Assembly: GCA_004210915.1 (NCBI GenBank)
Contig: SEGS01000001.1
Location: 1 to 64,000 of the forward strand
DNA from: Variovorax sp.
Lineage (GTDB): Bacteria; Pseudomonadota; Gammaproteobacteria; Burkholderiales; Burkholderiaceae_C
Length of the DNA: 64,000 nucleotides
Direction: 5' to 3'
Shown here: in pieces, positions 10,459 to 19,725 of the stretch
Position numbering within the stretch: the stretch's first letter is position 1
Layout of the letters: every line of letters begins with the position of its first letter
The notes under the pieces: model-generated
Told to the model about the DNA's origin: nothing
Seen by the model: the letters and a program-made list of their open reading frames with translations, nothing else
Databases searched by the model: none
Position numbers and translations under genes: made by a program

Positions 10459-10488
10459 TAATGCACTCGAATTAATCCACGTGCATTA
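10459..10488. promoter_or_regulatory. putative TetR operator palindrome
   Basis: Perfect 8-bp inverted repeat TAATGCAC-N14-GTGCATTA just upstream of the TetR gene. Confidence 0.5.
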
Positions 10489-10615
10489 GAAAAAACCCCA
10501 AGTTCACCGGCGAGAGGACGCCTTCGCGGTCAGAAATCTGACCTCACCGCACCTGAGAAGGGCCTCTCCTGCCCTTGCGCAATCGGCCTGTGGCTCCCTT
10601 GCTATCCGATCCCGA

Positions 10616-11911
10616 TCAGGCGTTAAGCCGCGCGCCGGCCTCGATGGTGGATGGCGCGGCATTGAGCGTCTCGATCGCAAAGCCAGCCGCCGCCTTGTAG
10701 CGCGCCATGTAGGCCTCGCGCTCCGCTGCGGGCACGACCTGTTCGATGTCGTCGAACACGCCGCCGCAGCGCTCGTCGACCAAGCCCAGGATGCCGAAAG
10801 GGCCGGAGCCGCGGTTGCGCAGCACCAGCGCCGAAATGTCGGCGCAGAGCTTGTCGTCGTAGGCCTTCAGCGCGGCCGGCGTGAGGCCGTGGTTCAGCAG
10901 CGCCGCCCCCAGCACGCGCGCATCGACGATGGCCTGGCTCGCGCCGTTCGAGCCCACCGGGTACATCACGTGCGCCGCATCGCCGAGCAGCGCGACGCGG
11001 CCGTCGACCCAGGTCGGCACCGGGTCGCGGTCGATCATCGGGTACTCGAACACCTCCTTCGCGCCGCGCAGCATCGCGGGCACGTCGAGCCAGCCGAAGT
11101 CCCAGCCCTCGAAGTGGTGAATGAAGTCGTCGATGGCCACGCGCCGGTTCCAGTCGCCCTGCGTCCAGCCCTGCGAGTTGTCGACGGTGATCTCGGCGAT
11201 CCAGTTGATCGTGGCCAGGCCGGTCGTCGGGTCGGGCGGCGAGATCGGGTACAGCACGACGCGGTGCTTGAGCGAGCCGACGCCGACGAAAGAAGCGCCA
11301 CCGCGAATCGGCAGGCCCGGCGTGGTGCCGCGCCACATGATCGCCCCACCCCACTGGATCGGCGGCTGCGTGGGGTGCATCTGCGCGCGCACCGCCGAGT
11401 GCAGGCCGTCGGCGGCCACGAGCAGGCTGCCTTCGATGTCCATGCGCTGGCCGTCGCGCGTTTCCACCGTCGCGGTCACGCCGTCGTCGGTCTGGCGGTA
11501 GCCGGTGACGCGGTGGCCCAGGCGGATCGCATCGGTGCCGAGGCGCTCGAGCACCGTGCGGTAGAGCAGCATTTGCAGCTCGCCGCGGTGCAGCGAATAC
11601 TGCGGCCAGCGGTAGCCCGCCTGCAGCCCGCGTGGCTCAGCGTAGATCTCGCTGCCGTTGCGCCCCACCAGCGCCCATTCGCGCGCCTGCAAACCGATGC
11701 GATCGAGGACGTCGGCATCGAGGCCGAGGTCGTACAGCTCGCGCACGGCATTGGGTTGCAGGTTGATGCCCACGCCCAGCGGCTGGATCGCCGGCACGGC
11801 TTCGAGCACCACGCAGGGCACGCCAATCTGATGGAGCGTGAGGGCCAGTGCGAGGCCGCCGATGCCGCCACCTGCAATAAGAACGGGCCGTGTGTCGGGA
11901 GAAGAAGTCAT
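10616..11911 (-). CDS. FAD-dependent monooxygenase (salicylate hydroxylase-like)
   Basis: Rossmann GGGIGGLALALTLHQIG; DG motif AADGLHSAVR; GDAAHVMYPVGSNGASQAI. Confidence 0.85.
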   Translation of the reverse strand: MTSSPDTRPVLIAGGGIGGLALALTLHQIGVPCVVLEAVPAIQPLGVGINLQPNAVRELYDLGLDADVLDRIGLQAREWALVGRNGSEIYAEPRGLQAGYRWPQYSLHRGELQMLLYRTVLERLGTDAIRLGHRVTGYRQTDDGVTATVETRDGQRMDIEGSLLVAADGLHSAVRAQMHPTQPPIQWGGAIMWRGTTPGLPIRGGASFVGVGSLKHRVVLYPISPPDPTTGLATINWIAEITVDNSQGWTQGDWNRRVAIDDFIHHFEGWDFGWLDVPAMLRGAKEVFEYPMIDRDPVPTWVDGRVALLGDAAHVMYPVGSNGASQAIVDARVLGAALLNHGLTPAALKAYDDKLCADISALVLRNRGSGPFGILGLVDERCGGVFDDIEQVVPAAEREAYMARYKAAAGFAIETLNAAPSTIEAGARLNA

Positions 11912-11921
11912 GGGCGAATTT

Positions 11922-12764
11922 TCATTCAGGGGTCTGTCCAGCCCGGTTGGCATCGAACTCCGCGCGGTTGAAGAGCCCGAAGTACAGCACCTCCGACCAG
12001 TTCGTGAGGCCGATGGGGTGTTCCGTCATGCGGGTGCGCGTGCGGGTGTTGTCGCAGTCGTCGTCGAAGCGCAGGCCGAAGAAGGCGTCGAACGGCGCGG
12101 GGCCTCGCCCGCTGGCCGCGCCGCGCAGCACACGCGCGGCCTCGGCCGTGTCCGTCGGCAGCGCCTCGAAGGCCGCGCCGACGTGGCGGCAACGCGCGAT
12201 CTCGGCTTCAACGCAGGCGCGCAGCGGGCCCTCCCCGCCATGCATCATGGTGTCGATCTCGATGGTCTCGAGCAGAAAGAACGTGTCGCGGTGCGCGTCG
12301 AGAAAGGCGACGGTGGCGTCCAGCCAGCCGGGCAGGTGTTCCACCGTCGCGGCCGCGGGGGCAGGCGTGGGGGCCGTCGCGGGGGACGGCGAAAACGCCT
12401 TCTTGAGACGACCCAAGAAGGACGCGGGCGCAGGCGCCGCGGCCGCTGGCACGACCGGTGCAGCCGACGCCGCGGGTGTGTTCGCCACCATCCAGCGCAC
12501 GATCTCCACGAAGCGCTTCACCCGCTCGACGCCCACGTCGCAGGGGCTGCTGATCGCGTGGAGACGCGTCTTGCGCGGCGGCTCGTCACCGTCCAGACCG
12601 TCGGCAATCAGCGAAGCGCAAATCTGCGGATCGCCCGACACCAGCAGGCGGTAGATGAAGGGCACGTCATAGGCCCATTCCGAAATGCCGGAGATCGTGT
12701 CGGGCCGATCCTCGTACGAAGTGGGCTGATTGCTGAGCCTGTAGAGGTAAGACCGGTTGGCCAT
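11922..12764 (-). CDS. hypothetical protein with Ala/Pro-rich linker
   Basis: MANRSYLYRLSNQPTSYEDRP... ORF with coherent composition; internal low-complexity SPSPATAPTPAPAAAT segment. Confidence 0.6.
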   Translation of the reverse strand: MANRSYLYRLSNQPTSYEDRPDTISGISEWAYDVPFIYRLLVSGDPQICASLIADGLDGDEPPRKTRLHAISSPCDVGVERVKRFVEIVRWMVANTPAASAAPVVPAAAAPAPASFLGRLKKAFSPSPATAPTPAPAAATVEHLPGWLDATVAFLDAHRDTFFLLETIEIDTMMHGGEGPLRACVEAEIARCRHVGAAFEALPTDTAEAARVLRGAASGRGPAPFDAFFGLRFDDDCDNTRTRTRMTEHPIGLTNWSEVLYFGLFNRAEFDANRAGQTPE

Positions 12765-12825
12765 CGAAGCTCCCATATTGCGTTGTGCGGGCAGTTTAGT
12801 GAGGGGCCGAACAGCGTCGCGCGAG

Positions 12826-12948
12826 CCTTATCCAGCCTGGCCCTCAAACCGCCCCACAACCCGCATGAACACTGCTGCATTTGCTTATCCGCATAAAGCG
12901 CGAACTAAAAGATCGTTTGTTTCCATAAGGGCTCTCCCTACAGTGCGG
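12826..12948 (+). promoter_or_regulatory. putative cysH promoter/regulatory module (copy B)
   Basis: CCTTAT (12826), CTTATCCGCATAA (12884), TTCCATAAGG (12921), TACAGT -10; identical spacing to 3797-3919. Confidence 0.6.
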
Positions 12949-12969
12949 GCTCCACGGAATTTCAGCGAC

Positions 12970-13590
12970 ATGAGCATCGATCTCGAACACGTCAACGCCG
13001 AACTGGGCCGCAATTCGCAAGGCCTGGTCGACTGGGCCATCGGCCTCGGCCAACCGGCCATCGTCACCACCAATTTCCGGCCCTTCGAGGCGGTGATCCT
13101 GCACATGGTCACGCGCGCCAAGGCCGATGTGCCCGTGGTCTGGATGGACAACGGCTACAACACCGAAGCCACCTACCGTTTTGCCGACGAGGTGACCCGG
13201 CAGCTGGGCCTGAAGCTGCACATCTACCTGCCGCGCCGCTCGCGTGCGCACCGCGAAGCGGTCGAGGGCGCGACGCCGGCACTGGACGATCCGCGCCACG
13301 CCGCGTTCACCGAAGAAGTGAAGCTCGAACCCTTCGCCCGCGCGCTGCGCGAAACAGCGCCGAAGGTGTGGTTCACCGCCCTGCGCGCCACCGACACCGC
13401 CGTGCGCGCGACGATGGACCCGGTCAGCATCAACCCTGACGGCCTCATCAAAGTGGCGCCGCTGTTGCATTGGTCGTCCAAAGACCTCTACGAATACTGC
13501 GAGAAGCACGGCCTGCCGAACAACTTCGACTACGTCGACCCGACCAAGGGCGAAGACAACCGCGAGTGCGGCTTGCACCTTGCGCACTGA
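12970..13590 (+). CDS. cysH: phosphoadenylyl-/adenylylsulfate reductase
   Basis: MSIDLEHVNAELG...; PAPS reductase features (WMDNGYNTEATYRFADE; C-terminal ECGLH). Confidence 0.9.
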   Translation: MSIDLEHVNAELGRNSQGLVDWAIGLGQPAIVTTNFRPFEAVILHMVTRAKADVPVVWMDNGYNTEATYRFADEVTRQLGLKLHIYLPRRSRAHREAVEGATPALDDPRHAAFTEEVKLEPFARALRETAPKVWFTALRATDTAVRATMDPVSINPDGLIKVAPLLHWSSKDLYEYCEKHGLPNNFDYVDPTKGEDNRECGLHLAH

Positions 13591-13605
13591 CCACCGAAGC
13601 CACCC

Positions 13606-14559
13606 ATGAACGCACGTACCGAAGCCGATCTGCTGCAGCCCGCCATGCACTCTCCCGCGCGCCTTTCCAACACCCACCTCGATGCGCTCGAGGAAGAGAC
13701 CATCTTCATCCTCCGCGAAGTCGCAGCAGCCTTCGAGCGCCCCACCCTGCTGTTCTCGGGCGGCAAGGATTCGCTGGTGCTGCTCAAGTGCGCCGAGAAG
13801 GCCTTCGGCACGGGCCGCATCCCCTATCCGCTGCTGATGATCGACACCGGCCACAACTTTCCCGAAGTGACGGCGTTTCGCGACCACCGCGCCAAGGAAC
13901 TGGGCGCCGAGCTCATCGTGCGCAGCGTCGAGGATTCGATGGCGCGCGGCACCGTGCGTCTGGCGCACGCCGGCGAGTCGCGCAACGCGCACCAGTCGGT
14001 CACGCTGCTCGAAGCGATCGAGGAATTCCGCTTCGACGCGCTGATCGGCGGCGCCCGCCGCGACGAGGAAAAGGCGCGCGCCAAGGAGCGCATCTTTTCG
14101 CACCGCGACGCCTTCGGCCAGTGGCAGCCGAAAGACCAGCGGCCCGAACTCTGGACGCTCTTCAACACGCGCCTGGCGCCCGGCGAACACTTCCGTGTGT
14201 TCCCGATCTCGAACTGGACCGAGCTGGACGTCTGGCAGTACATCGAGCGCGAGCACGTCGAACTGCCCTCTATCTACTACACGCACAAGCGCAATGTGGT
14301 CGAACGCCGCGGCCTGCTGGTGCCGGTGACCGATCTCACGCCGCCGCGCGCCGGCGAAACCGTGCAGACGCGCGACGTGCGCTTTCGCACCGTGGGCGAC
14401 ATCACGACCACCTGCCCGGTCGAGAGCCTCGCGGCCGACGCCGGCGACGTGGTGCTCGAAACCCTGAGCGTGGACGTGAGCGAACGCGGCGCGACGCGCA
14501 TGGACGACATGACCTCCGAAGCCTCGATGGAAAAACGCAAGAAAGACGGGTACTTCTGA
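13606..14559 (+). CDS. cysD: sulfate adenylyltransferase subunit 2
   Basis: LLFSGGKDSLVLL PP-loop; KRNVVERRGLLVPVTDL; C-terminal MEKRKKDGYF. Confidence 0.95.
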   Translation: MNARTEADLLQPAMHSPARLSNTHLDALEEETIFILREVAAAFERPTLLFSGGKDSLVLLKCAEKAFGTGRIPYPLLMIDTGHNFPEVTAFRDHRAKELGAELIVRSVEDSMARGTVRLAHAGESRNAHQSVTLLEAIEEFRFDALIGGARRDEEKARAKERIFSHRDAFGQWQPKDQRPELWTLFNTRLAPGEHFRVFPISNWTELDVWQYIEREHVELPSIYYTHKRNVVERRGLLVPVTDLTPPRAGETVQTRDVRFRTVGDITTTCPVESLAADAGDVVLETLSVDVSERGATRMDDMTSEASMEKRKKDGYF

Positions 14560-15887
14560 TGACCGCCACCACCCTCGAATCCAACGTCGCCACCGACACC
14601 GGCACCGCGCTGCGCTTCATCACCTGCGGCAGCGTCGACGACGGCAAGAGCACACTGATCGGCCGGCTCCTGGTCGACAGCAAGACGGTGCTGCAAGACC
14701 AGCTCGCCGGCGTGCAGCGCGGCGGTGAAACCGATCTGGCCTTGCTCACCGACGGCCTCTCGGCCGAGCGCGAACAGGGCATCACGATCGACGTTGCCTA
14801 CCGCTACTTCTCGACCGCCAGGCGCAAATTCATCATCGGCGACGCGCCCGGCCACGAGCAGTACACGCGCAACATGGTGACGGCCGTGTCGTCGGCCGAC
14901 GCCGCGGTGGTGCTGGTCGATGCGACCAAGCTGGCGTGGGCGGCCGAGGTCTCCGACGGCGAAGTGGTCAAGCGCGAGTTGCTGCCGCAGACCCGCCGCC
15001 ACACGCTGCTGGCCAACCTGCTGCGCGTGCAGTCGATCGTGTTCGCGGTCAACAAGCTCGATGCCATCGACGATGCCGAGCTGGCGTTCGAGCGCATCGG
15101 GACCGCGCTCACCGCGTTCGCCGACGCGGCCGGCGTGCAGGTCGCAGCCATCGTGCCGATCTCTGCGCTCAAGGGCTGGAACGTGGCCACGCGCCAGGCT
15201 GAATGGGCCGGCTATGAGGGCCCGAGCTTGCTCGAGCTGCTGGAAGACCTGCCCGTGACCGCGCAGGACGAGGCCGTGCCCTTCGCCTTCCCCGTGCAAT
15301 GGGTCGAGAAGTTCTCGTCCTCATCGGACACCTCGCAGGGCCGCCGCGTGTTCTGGGGCCGCGTCGCTTCGGGCCATGTCGAGCCCGGCCAGCGCGTGAC
15401 CGTGCTGCCCAGCAACCAGACCGCCACCGTCGCGCAGGTTCTGAGCCACACGCGCCAACCGAAGTCGGTGCATGCGGGGCACAGCGCGGGCATCATCCTC
15501 GACCGCGAACTCGACGTATCGCGCGGCGACTGGCTGCTGGCGCCCGAGGCGTTCGAGCCCGTGCGAGAGATCACCGCCACCGTCGCCTGGCTCGATGACG
15601 AGCCGCTGGTGGCGGGCCGCGTTTACTGGGCGCTGCAAGGGCATCGCTGGGTCAAGGCCAAGGTGGCGCGCATCGTCGATCGGCTGAACATCACGACGCT
15701 CGACGCCGAGCCGGCCGACCGGCTCGAAGCCAACGCCATCGGCGACGTGGTGCTGGCATTGCAGCAGCCGCTGGCCGTGCTGCCTTTTGCCCAATCTCGC
15801 GCGCTCGGCTCGCTGGTGCTGGTCGACACTGCCACCCACAAGACCACAGCGGCCGTGTTGGTGCGGCCCGCCAGCGCGACGGCCTGA
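14559..15887 (+). CDS. cysN: sulfate adenylyltransferase subunit 1 (GTPase)
   Basis: [17 protein letters not shown]-loop, [16 protein letters not shown]. Confidence 0.95.
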   Translation: MTATTLESNVATDTGTALRFITCGSVDDGKSTLIGRLLVDSKTVLQDQLAGVQRGGETDLALLTDGLSAEREQGITIDVAYRYFSTARRKFIIGDAPGHEQYTRNMVTAVSSADAAVVLVDATKLAWAAEVSDGEVVKRELLPQTRRHTLLANLLRVQSIVFAVNKLDAIDDAELAFERIGTALTAFADAAGVQVAAIVPISALKGWNVATRQAEWAGYEGPSLLELLEDLPVTAQDEAVPFAFPVQWVEKFSSSSDTSQGRRVFWGRVASGHVEPGQRVTVLPSNQTATVAQVLSHTRQPKSVHAGHSAGIILDRELDVSRGDWLLAPEAFEPVREITATVAWLDDEPLVAGRVYWALQGHRWVKAKVARIVDRLNITTLDAEPADRLEANAIGDVVLALQQPLAVLPFAQSRALGSLVLVDTATHKTTAAVLVRPASATA

Positions 15888-15940
15888 CGCAAACGCCTAA
15901 AATCACGGGTTTCCCCGAACAACGACTTCGCTCCAAGAAC

Positions 15941-16270
15941 ATGACCCACGTCGTCTCCGAATCCTGCATCCGTTGCAAATACACCGACTGCGTGGACGTG
16001 TGCCCCGTGGACTGCTTCCGCGAAGGCCCCAACATGCTGGTGATCGATCCGGACGAGTGCATCGACTGCGCGGTCTGCATCCCCGAGTGCCCGGTCAACG
16101 CGATCTACGCCGAGGAAGACCTGCCGGCCGACCAGATCGCCTTCATCAAGCTCAACGCCGAACTGGCGCTGGCCGACGGCTGGAAGAGCATCACCAAGCG
16201 CAAGCCCGCGCTGCCCGATGCCGAAGAATGGAAAGACGTTACCGCCAAGATCGGCGAACTGGTCCGCTGA
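15941..16270 (+). CDS. fdxA: ferredoxin FdxA, 7Fe-8S type
   Basis: [29 protein letters not shown]...[16 protein letters not shown]. Confidence 0.93.
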   Translation: MTHVVSESCIRCKYTDCVDVCPVDCFREGPNMLVIDPDECIDCAVCIPECPVNAIYAEEDLPADQIAFIKLNAELALADGWKSITKRKPALPDAEEWKDVTAKIGELVR

Positions 16271-16277
16271 AGCCGGT

Positions 16278-17300
16278 TTGACCAAGAGCACGGGCCCCAT
16301 CGAGACCGACGCGCTGGTCATCGGCGCTGGCCCGGTCGGATTGTTCCAGGCCTTCCAGCTCGGCCTGCTCGAAATCTCCTGCCACGTCGTCGACGCGCTG
16401 CCCCAGGCGGGCGGCCAGTGCGTGGCGCTCTACGGCGACAAACCCATCTACGACATCCCGGGCACGCCGGTGACCACCGGTCGTGCGCTCGCGCAGTCGC
16501 TGCTCGAGCAGGTGGCGCCGTTCAAGCCGCAGTTCCATTTCGGTGAACAGGTCGCGACGCTGGAACGACAGGCTGACGACCGTTGGCTGCTCGGCACGTC
16601 GACGGGCCAACGCTTTTTGGCGAAGACCGTGTTCATCGCCGCCGGGGTCGGCGCCTTCGTGCCGCGGCGCATCGCCATCGACGGCATCGCACGCTTCGAG
16701 GGCGAGCAGCTTTTCTACCACCCCGAATCCCTGGAGCGCTTCACAGGCCAGACCGTGGTGGTCAATGGCGGCGACGACGCGGCGCTCGACACGGCCATCG
16801 CCCTCACTCGCATCGCGAAGCAGGTCACCTTGCTGCACCGGCGCGACGGCTTCCAGGCCGACGAAGCCACGGTCGCCGCGATGCGCGTGCTGGTGGCCGA
16901 TGGCCAGCTGAATCTGCAGATCGGCCAGCCGACGGCCTTCGACGGCACGCGCCTGCAGGTCGGCACGCCCGACGCGCAGACCGTCGACCTGCCGCTCGAT
17001 GCGCTCATCGCATGCCTGGGCATCTCGCCGCGCCTCGGGCCCATCGCCGACTGGGGCCTCGAACTCGAACGCAAGCAAGTCCCGGTTGATACCGCGAAGT
17101 TCGAGACGCGCGAGCGCGGCGTCTTCGCGGTGGGCGACATCAATACCTACCCGGGCAAGAAGAAGCTCATCGTCTGCGGCTTCCACGAGGCCACGCTTGC
17201 CGCCTGGGCGGCCACGGAGATCGTGTTTCCCGGCAAGTCCGTTCCGCTGCAGTACACGACCACCAGCACGCGGCTGCACGCGCTGCTGGGCGTCGGCTGA
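16278..17300 (+). CDS. ferredoxin--NADP reductase / NAD(P)-FAD oxidoreductase
   Basis: GAGPVGLFQAFQLGLL FAD motif, GVFAVGDINTYPGKKKLIVCGFHEA; probable TTG start. Confidence 0.85.
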   Translation: MTKSTGPIETDALVIGAGPVGLFQAFQLGLLEISCHVVDALPQAGGQCVALYGDKPIYDIPGTPVTTGRALAQSLLEQVAPFKPQFHFGEQVATLERQADDRWLLGTSTGQRFLAKTVFIAAGVGAFVPRRIAIDGIARFEGEQLFYHPESLERFTGQTVVVNGGDDAALDTAIALTRIAKQVTLLHRRDGFQADEATVAAMRVLVADGQLNLQIGQPTAFDGTRLQVGTPDAQTVDLPLDALIACLGISPRLGPIADWGLELERKQVPVDTAKFETRERGVFAVGDINTYPGKKKLIVCGFHEATLAAWAATEIVFPGKSVPLQYTTTSTRLHALLGVG

Positions 17301-17340
17301 GCCTGCGCCTACAATCCATTCCGCTTCGCCATCGTGCGAA

Positions 17341-17440
17341 GCACACGCTAGGGGTGCCGGCAAACGATCTCGTATCGCGCGCAGGCTGAGAGAGTCCCTT
17401 TGAACCTGATTGAGGTAATCCTCGCGCAGGGAAGCTGGTC
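17341..17440 (+). ncRNA. TPP riboswitch
   Basis: CTAGGGGTGCC, GGCTGAGA, CCCTTTGAACCTGATTGAGGTAATCCTCGCGCAGGGAAG; sits upstream of cytX. Confidence 0.93.
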
Positions 17441-17523
17441 TGGCGGCCGTCACGATGTCTCGCGTGAAGATCCGACCGCCTGGGCCGTGCCCACCTGCCA
17501 AACACTTGCGCTGGAGCAACTGA

Positions 17524-18852
17524 ATGGCACATTCTTCTTCCCCCAATGAAGCCCTGACGCCGCTGGCCGAAAGCCACCGCGTCTTCCGCTGGAACGACCA
17601 CGCCGCCCTGTGGTTCAGCCTCGGCGTCGGCCTGCTGGTGATGCAGATCGGCGCCTACCTGGTGCCGGCGGTCGGCACCCGCGACGCGGTGATCGCGATC
17701 CTGCTCGGCTCGTGCCTCGGCGCCGGCCTGCTCGCCTGGACGGCCCGGCTCGGCTGCGAAAGCGGCCTGGCCAGCGCCGGCCTGATGCACGCGACCTACG
17801 GCAGCGCCTTCGCGCGGCTCCCGGTGCTGCTCAACATCGTCCAGCTGATCGGCTGGACCACCTTCGAGCTGGTCATCATGCGCGAGGGCACGCAAGCCAT
17901 CGGGCAGCAGGCCTTCGGCATTGCGCTCGGCGGACCGCTGGGCACCGTGCTGACGACGCTGCTCTGGGGCGCCGTGCTGCTTGCGCTGCTGGCCGGCTCG
18001 ATGGTGAAACTGGTGCGCCGCTTCGTCAGCCGCTTCGGCCTGCCGCTGGTGGTCGTGTCGTTGATCTGGCTCACCTGGCAGTTCGCCGGCCAGTTGCAGG
18101 CCAAGGGCATGGACGCGTTTTGGTCGCGGCCGGGCAACGGCAGCATGGGCATGTTCAGTGCGCTCGACCTGGTGATCGCGATGCCGGTGTCCTGGCTGCC
18201 GCTGGTGGCGGACTATGCGCGGCACGGCAAGCGCAGCGGCAAGGGCCTCGGTGGCGCTTTCAGCGGCACGTGGATTGGCTACGCGCTGGCGAACATCTGG
18301 TGCTACGCGCTCGGCGTGATGGTGGTGAGCGTCGCCGAGCCCGGCACCAATTTGGTGACGGCGCTGCTGCTGGCGCAGGGCGGCCTGATCGCGCTCGGCC
18401 TGATCCTCATCGACGAACTGGACAACGCCTACGGCGATGTGTACTCGGGCTCGGTGTCGACGCATAGCCTGCTGCCGCGCTGGAGCGTGCGCCGCTGGGG
18501 CCTGATGCTGGCGGTGGTGTGCATCGGCTTCGCGATGGTGCTGCCCATGCACACGCTCGAGCCCTTCCTGCTGATGCTCAGTTCGGTTTTCGTGCCGCTC
18601 TACGGCGTGATCCTCGGCCGGCTGGGCACCGGTGCCGCGCCCTCCAGCGTGGGAACGCGCCGCGTCGACCTGGGCGCCGCGCTGATCTGGATCGGCGGCA
18701 TCGCGCTGTACCACGCGTGCGCCAAATGGGCGCCGCAGTTCGGCTCCGCGCTGCCGACGCTGGCAACGACCTTTGTGCTGGCCTGGCTCAGCCGGCCGCG
18801 GGGCGTGTCGACGGCAGGCGGTGCGTCGGCACTGGCGCAAAGCCGTGGTTGA
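17524..18852 (+). CDS. cytX: NCS1-family permease, putative hydroxymethylpyrimidine transporter CytX
   Basis: 442 aa polytopic membrane protein directly behind TPP riboswitch. Confidence 0.82.
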   Translation: MAHSSSPNEALTPLAESHRVFRWNDHAALWFSLGVGLLVMQIGAYLVPAVGTRDAVIAILLGSCLGAGLLAWTARLGCESGLASAGLMHATYGSAFARLPVLLNIVQLIGWTTFELVIMREGTQAIGQQAFGIALGGPLGTVLTTLLWGAVLLALLAGSMVKLVRRFVSRFGLPLVVVSLIWLTWQFAGQLQAKGMDAFWSRPGNGSMGMFSALDLVIAMPVSWLPLVADYARHGKRSGKGLGGAFSGTWIGYALANIWCYALGVMVVSVAEPGTNLVTALLLAQGGLIALGLILIDELDNAYGDVYSGSVSTHSLLPRWSVRRWGLMLAVVCIGFAMVLPMHTLEPFLLMLSSVFVPLYGVILGRLGTGAAPSSVGTRRVDLGAALIWIGGIALYHACAKWAPQFGSALPTLATTFVLAWLSRPRGVSTAGGASALAQSRG

Positions 18853-19663
18853 GCGGGCCGTGGCCCTGGCCGACCTGCACATTGGCGCCGGCCTGCATGG
18901 CGCCGATGACGTAGGCGCGCGCCAATGCCACAGCCTCGGACAGCCCATGGCCCAGCGCCAGATGCGCGGCGATGGCCGACGACAGCGTGCAGCCTGTGCC
19001 GTGCAGGTTGCGGCTCGCGATGCGGGTCGACGACAGGCGCCGGCGCGCGCCGTTCGCCTCGGCCAGCACATCGACCACCTCCTCGCCCGGCAGATGCCCA
19101 CCCTTGAGCAACACCGCGCGCGCGCCGAGCGCGAGCAATTCATCGGCCGCCCCGTCGAGCGCGCCGATGCCGTCGATCGGATGGCCGATCAGCAAGGCGG
19201 CCTCGTCGAGGTTGGGCGTGACGACCACCGCGCGCGGGAACAGCTCGCGCACCAGGCCCTGCACGGTCTCGGCCGCGATCAGGCGGTCGCCGCTGGTCGC
19301 GACCATCACCGGGTCGAGCACGACGTGCGGCAGTTGGTAGTGGTCGATGGCCCAGGCCACGACCTCGACCACCTCGGGCGCATGCAGCATGCCGAGCTTG
19401 ACGGCGTCGACGCCGATGTCTTCGACCACCGCCTGGATCTGCGCCTTGAGGAAGTCGGGCGGCACGCCGTGGATGCCCGTCACGCCGCGCGTGTTTTGCG
19501 CCGTGAGCGCGGTGATCGCGCTCATGCCGTAACAGCCCAGGGCCGCGAAGGTCTTGAGGTCGGCCTGGATGCCGGCGCCGCCTGCGCTGTCGGACCCGGC
19601 GATGGTGAGCACGCGCGCGTAGCGTGTGGTGGCGTTCGGCGCTGGCGAGAATGCAGGGGTCAT
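18788..19663 (-). CDS. thiD: hydroxymethylpyrimidine/phosphomethylpyrimidine kinase
   Basis: VLTIAGSDSAGGAGIQADLKTFAALGCYGMSAITALTAQNT; VLLKGGHL; HGTGCTLSSAIAA. Confidence 0.93.
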   Translation of the reverse strand: MTPAFSPAPNATTRYARVLTIAGSDSAGGAGIQADLKTFAALGCYGMSAITALTAQNTRGVTGIHGVPPDFLKAQIQAVVEDIGVDAVKLGMLHAPEVVEVVAWAIDHYQLPHVVLDPVMVATSGDRLIAAETVQGLVRELFPRAVVVTPNLDEAALLIGHPIDGIGALDGAADELLALGARAVLLKGGHLPGEEVVDVLAEANGARRRLSSTRIASRNLHGTGCTLSSAIAAHLALGHGLSEAVALARAYVIGAMQAGANVQVGQGHGPLNHGFAPVPTHRLPSTRPAAG

Positions 19664-19725
19664 GCTGAAAATTATCTGCGACGCGCAAGGTCGCGCTGCG
19701 TTGAACGACTGAGTCGCACACGGCC

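Noticed and set aside
17167-19143. 658-aa minus-strand ORF across cytX/thiD
   Set aside because: Out-of-frame with thiD and antisense to cytX; His/Gln/Arg-rich composition typical of shadow ORFs.
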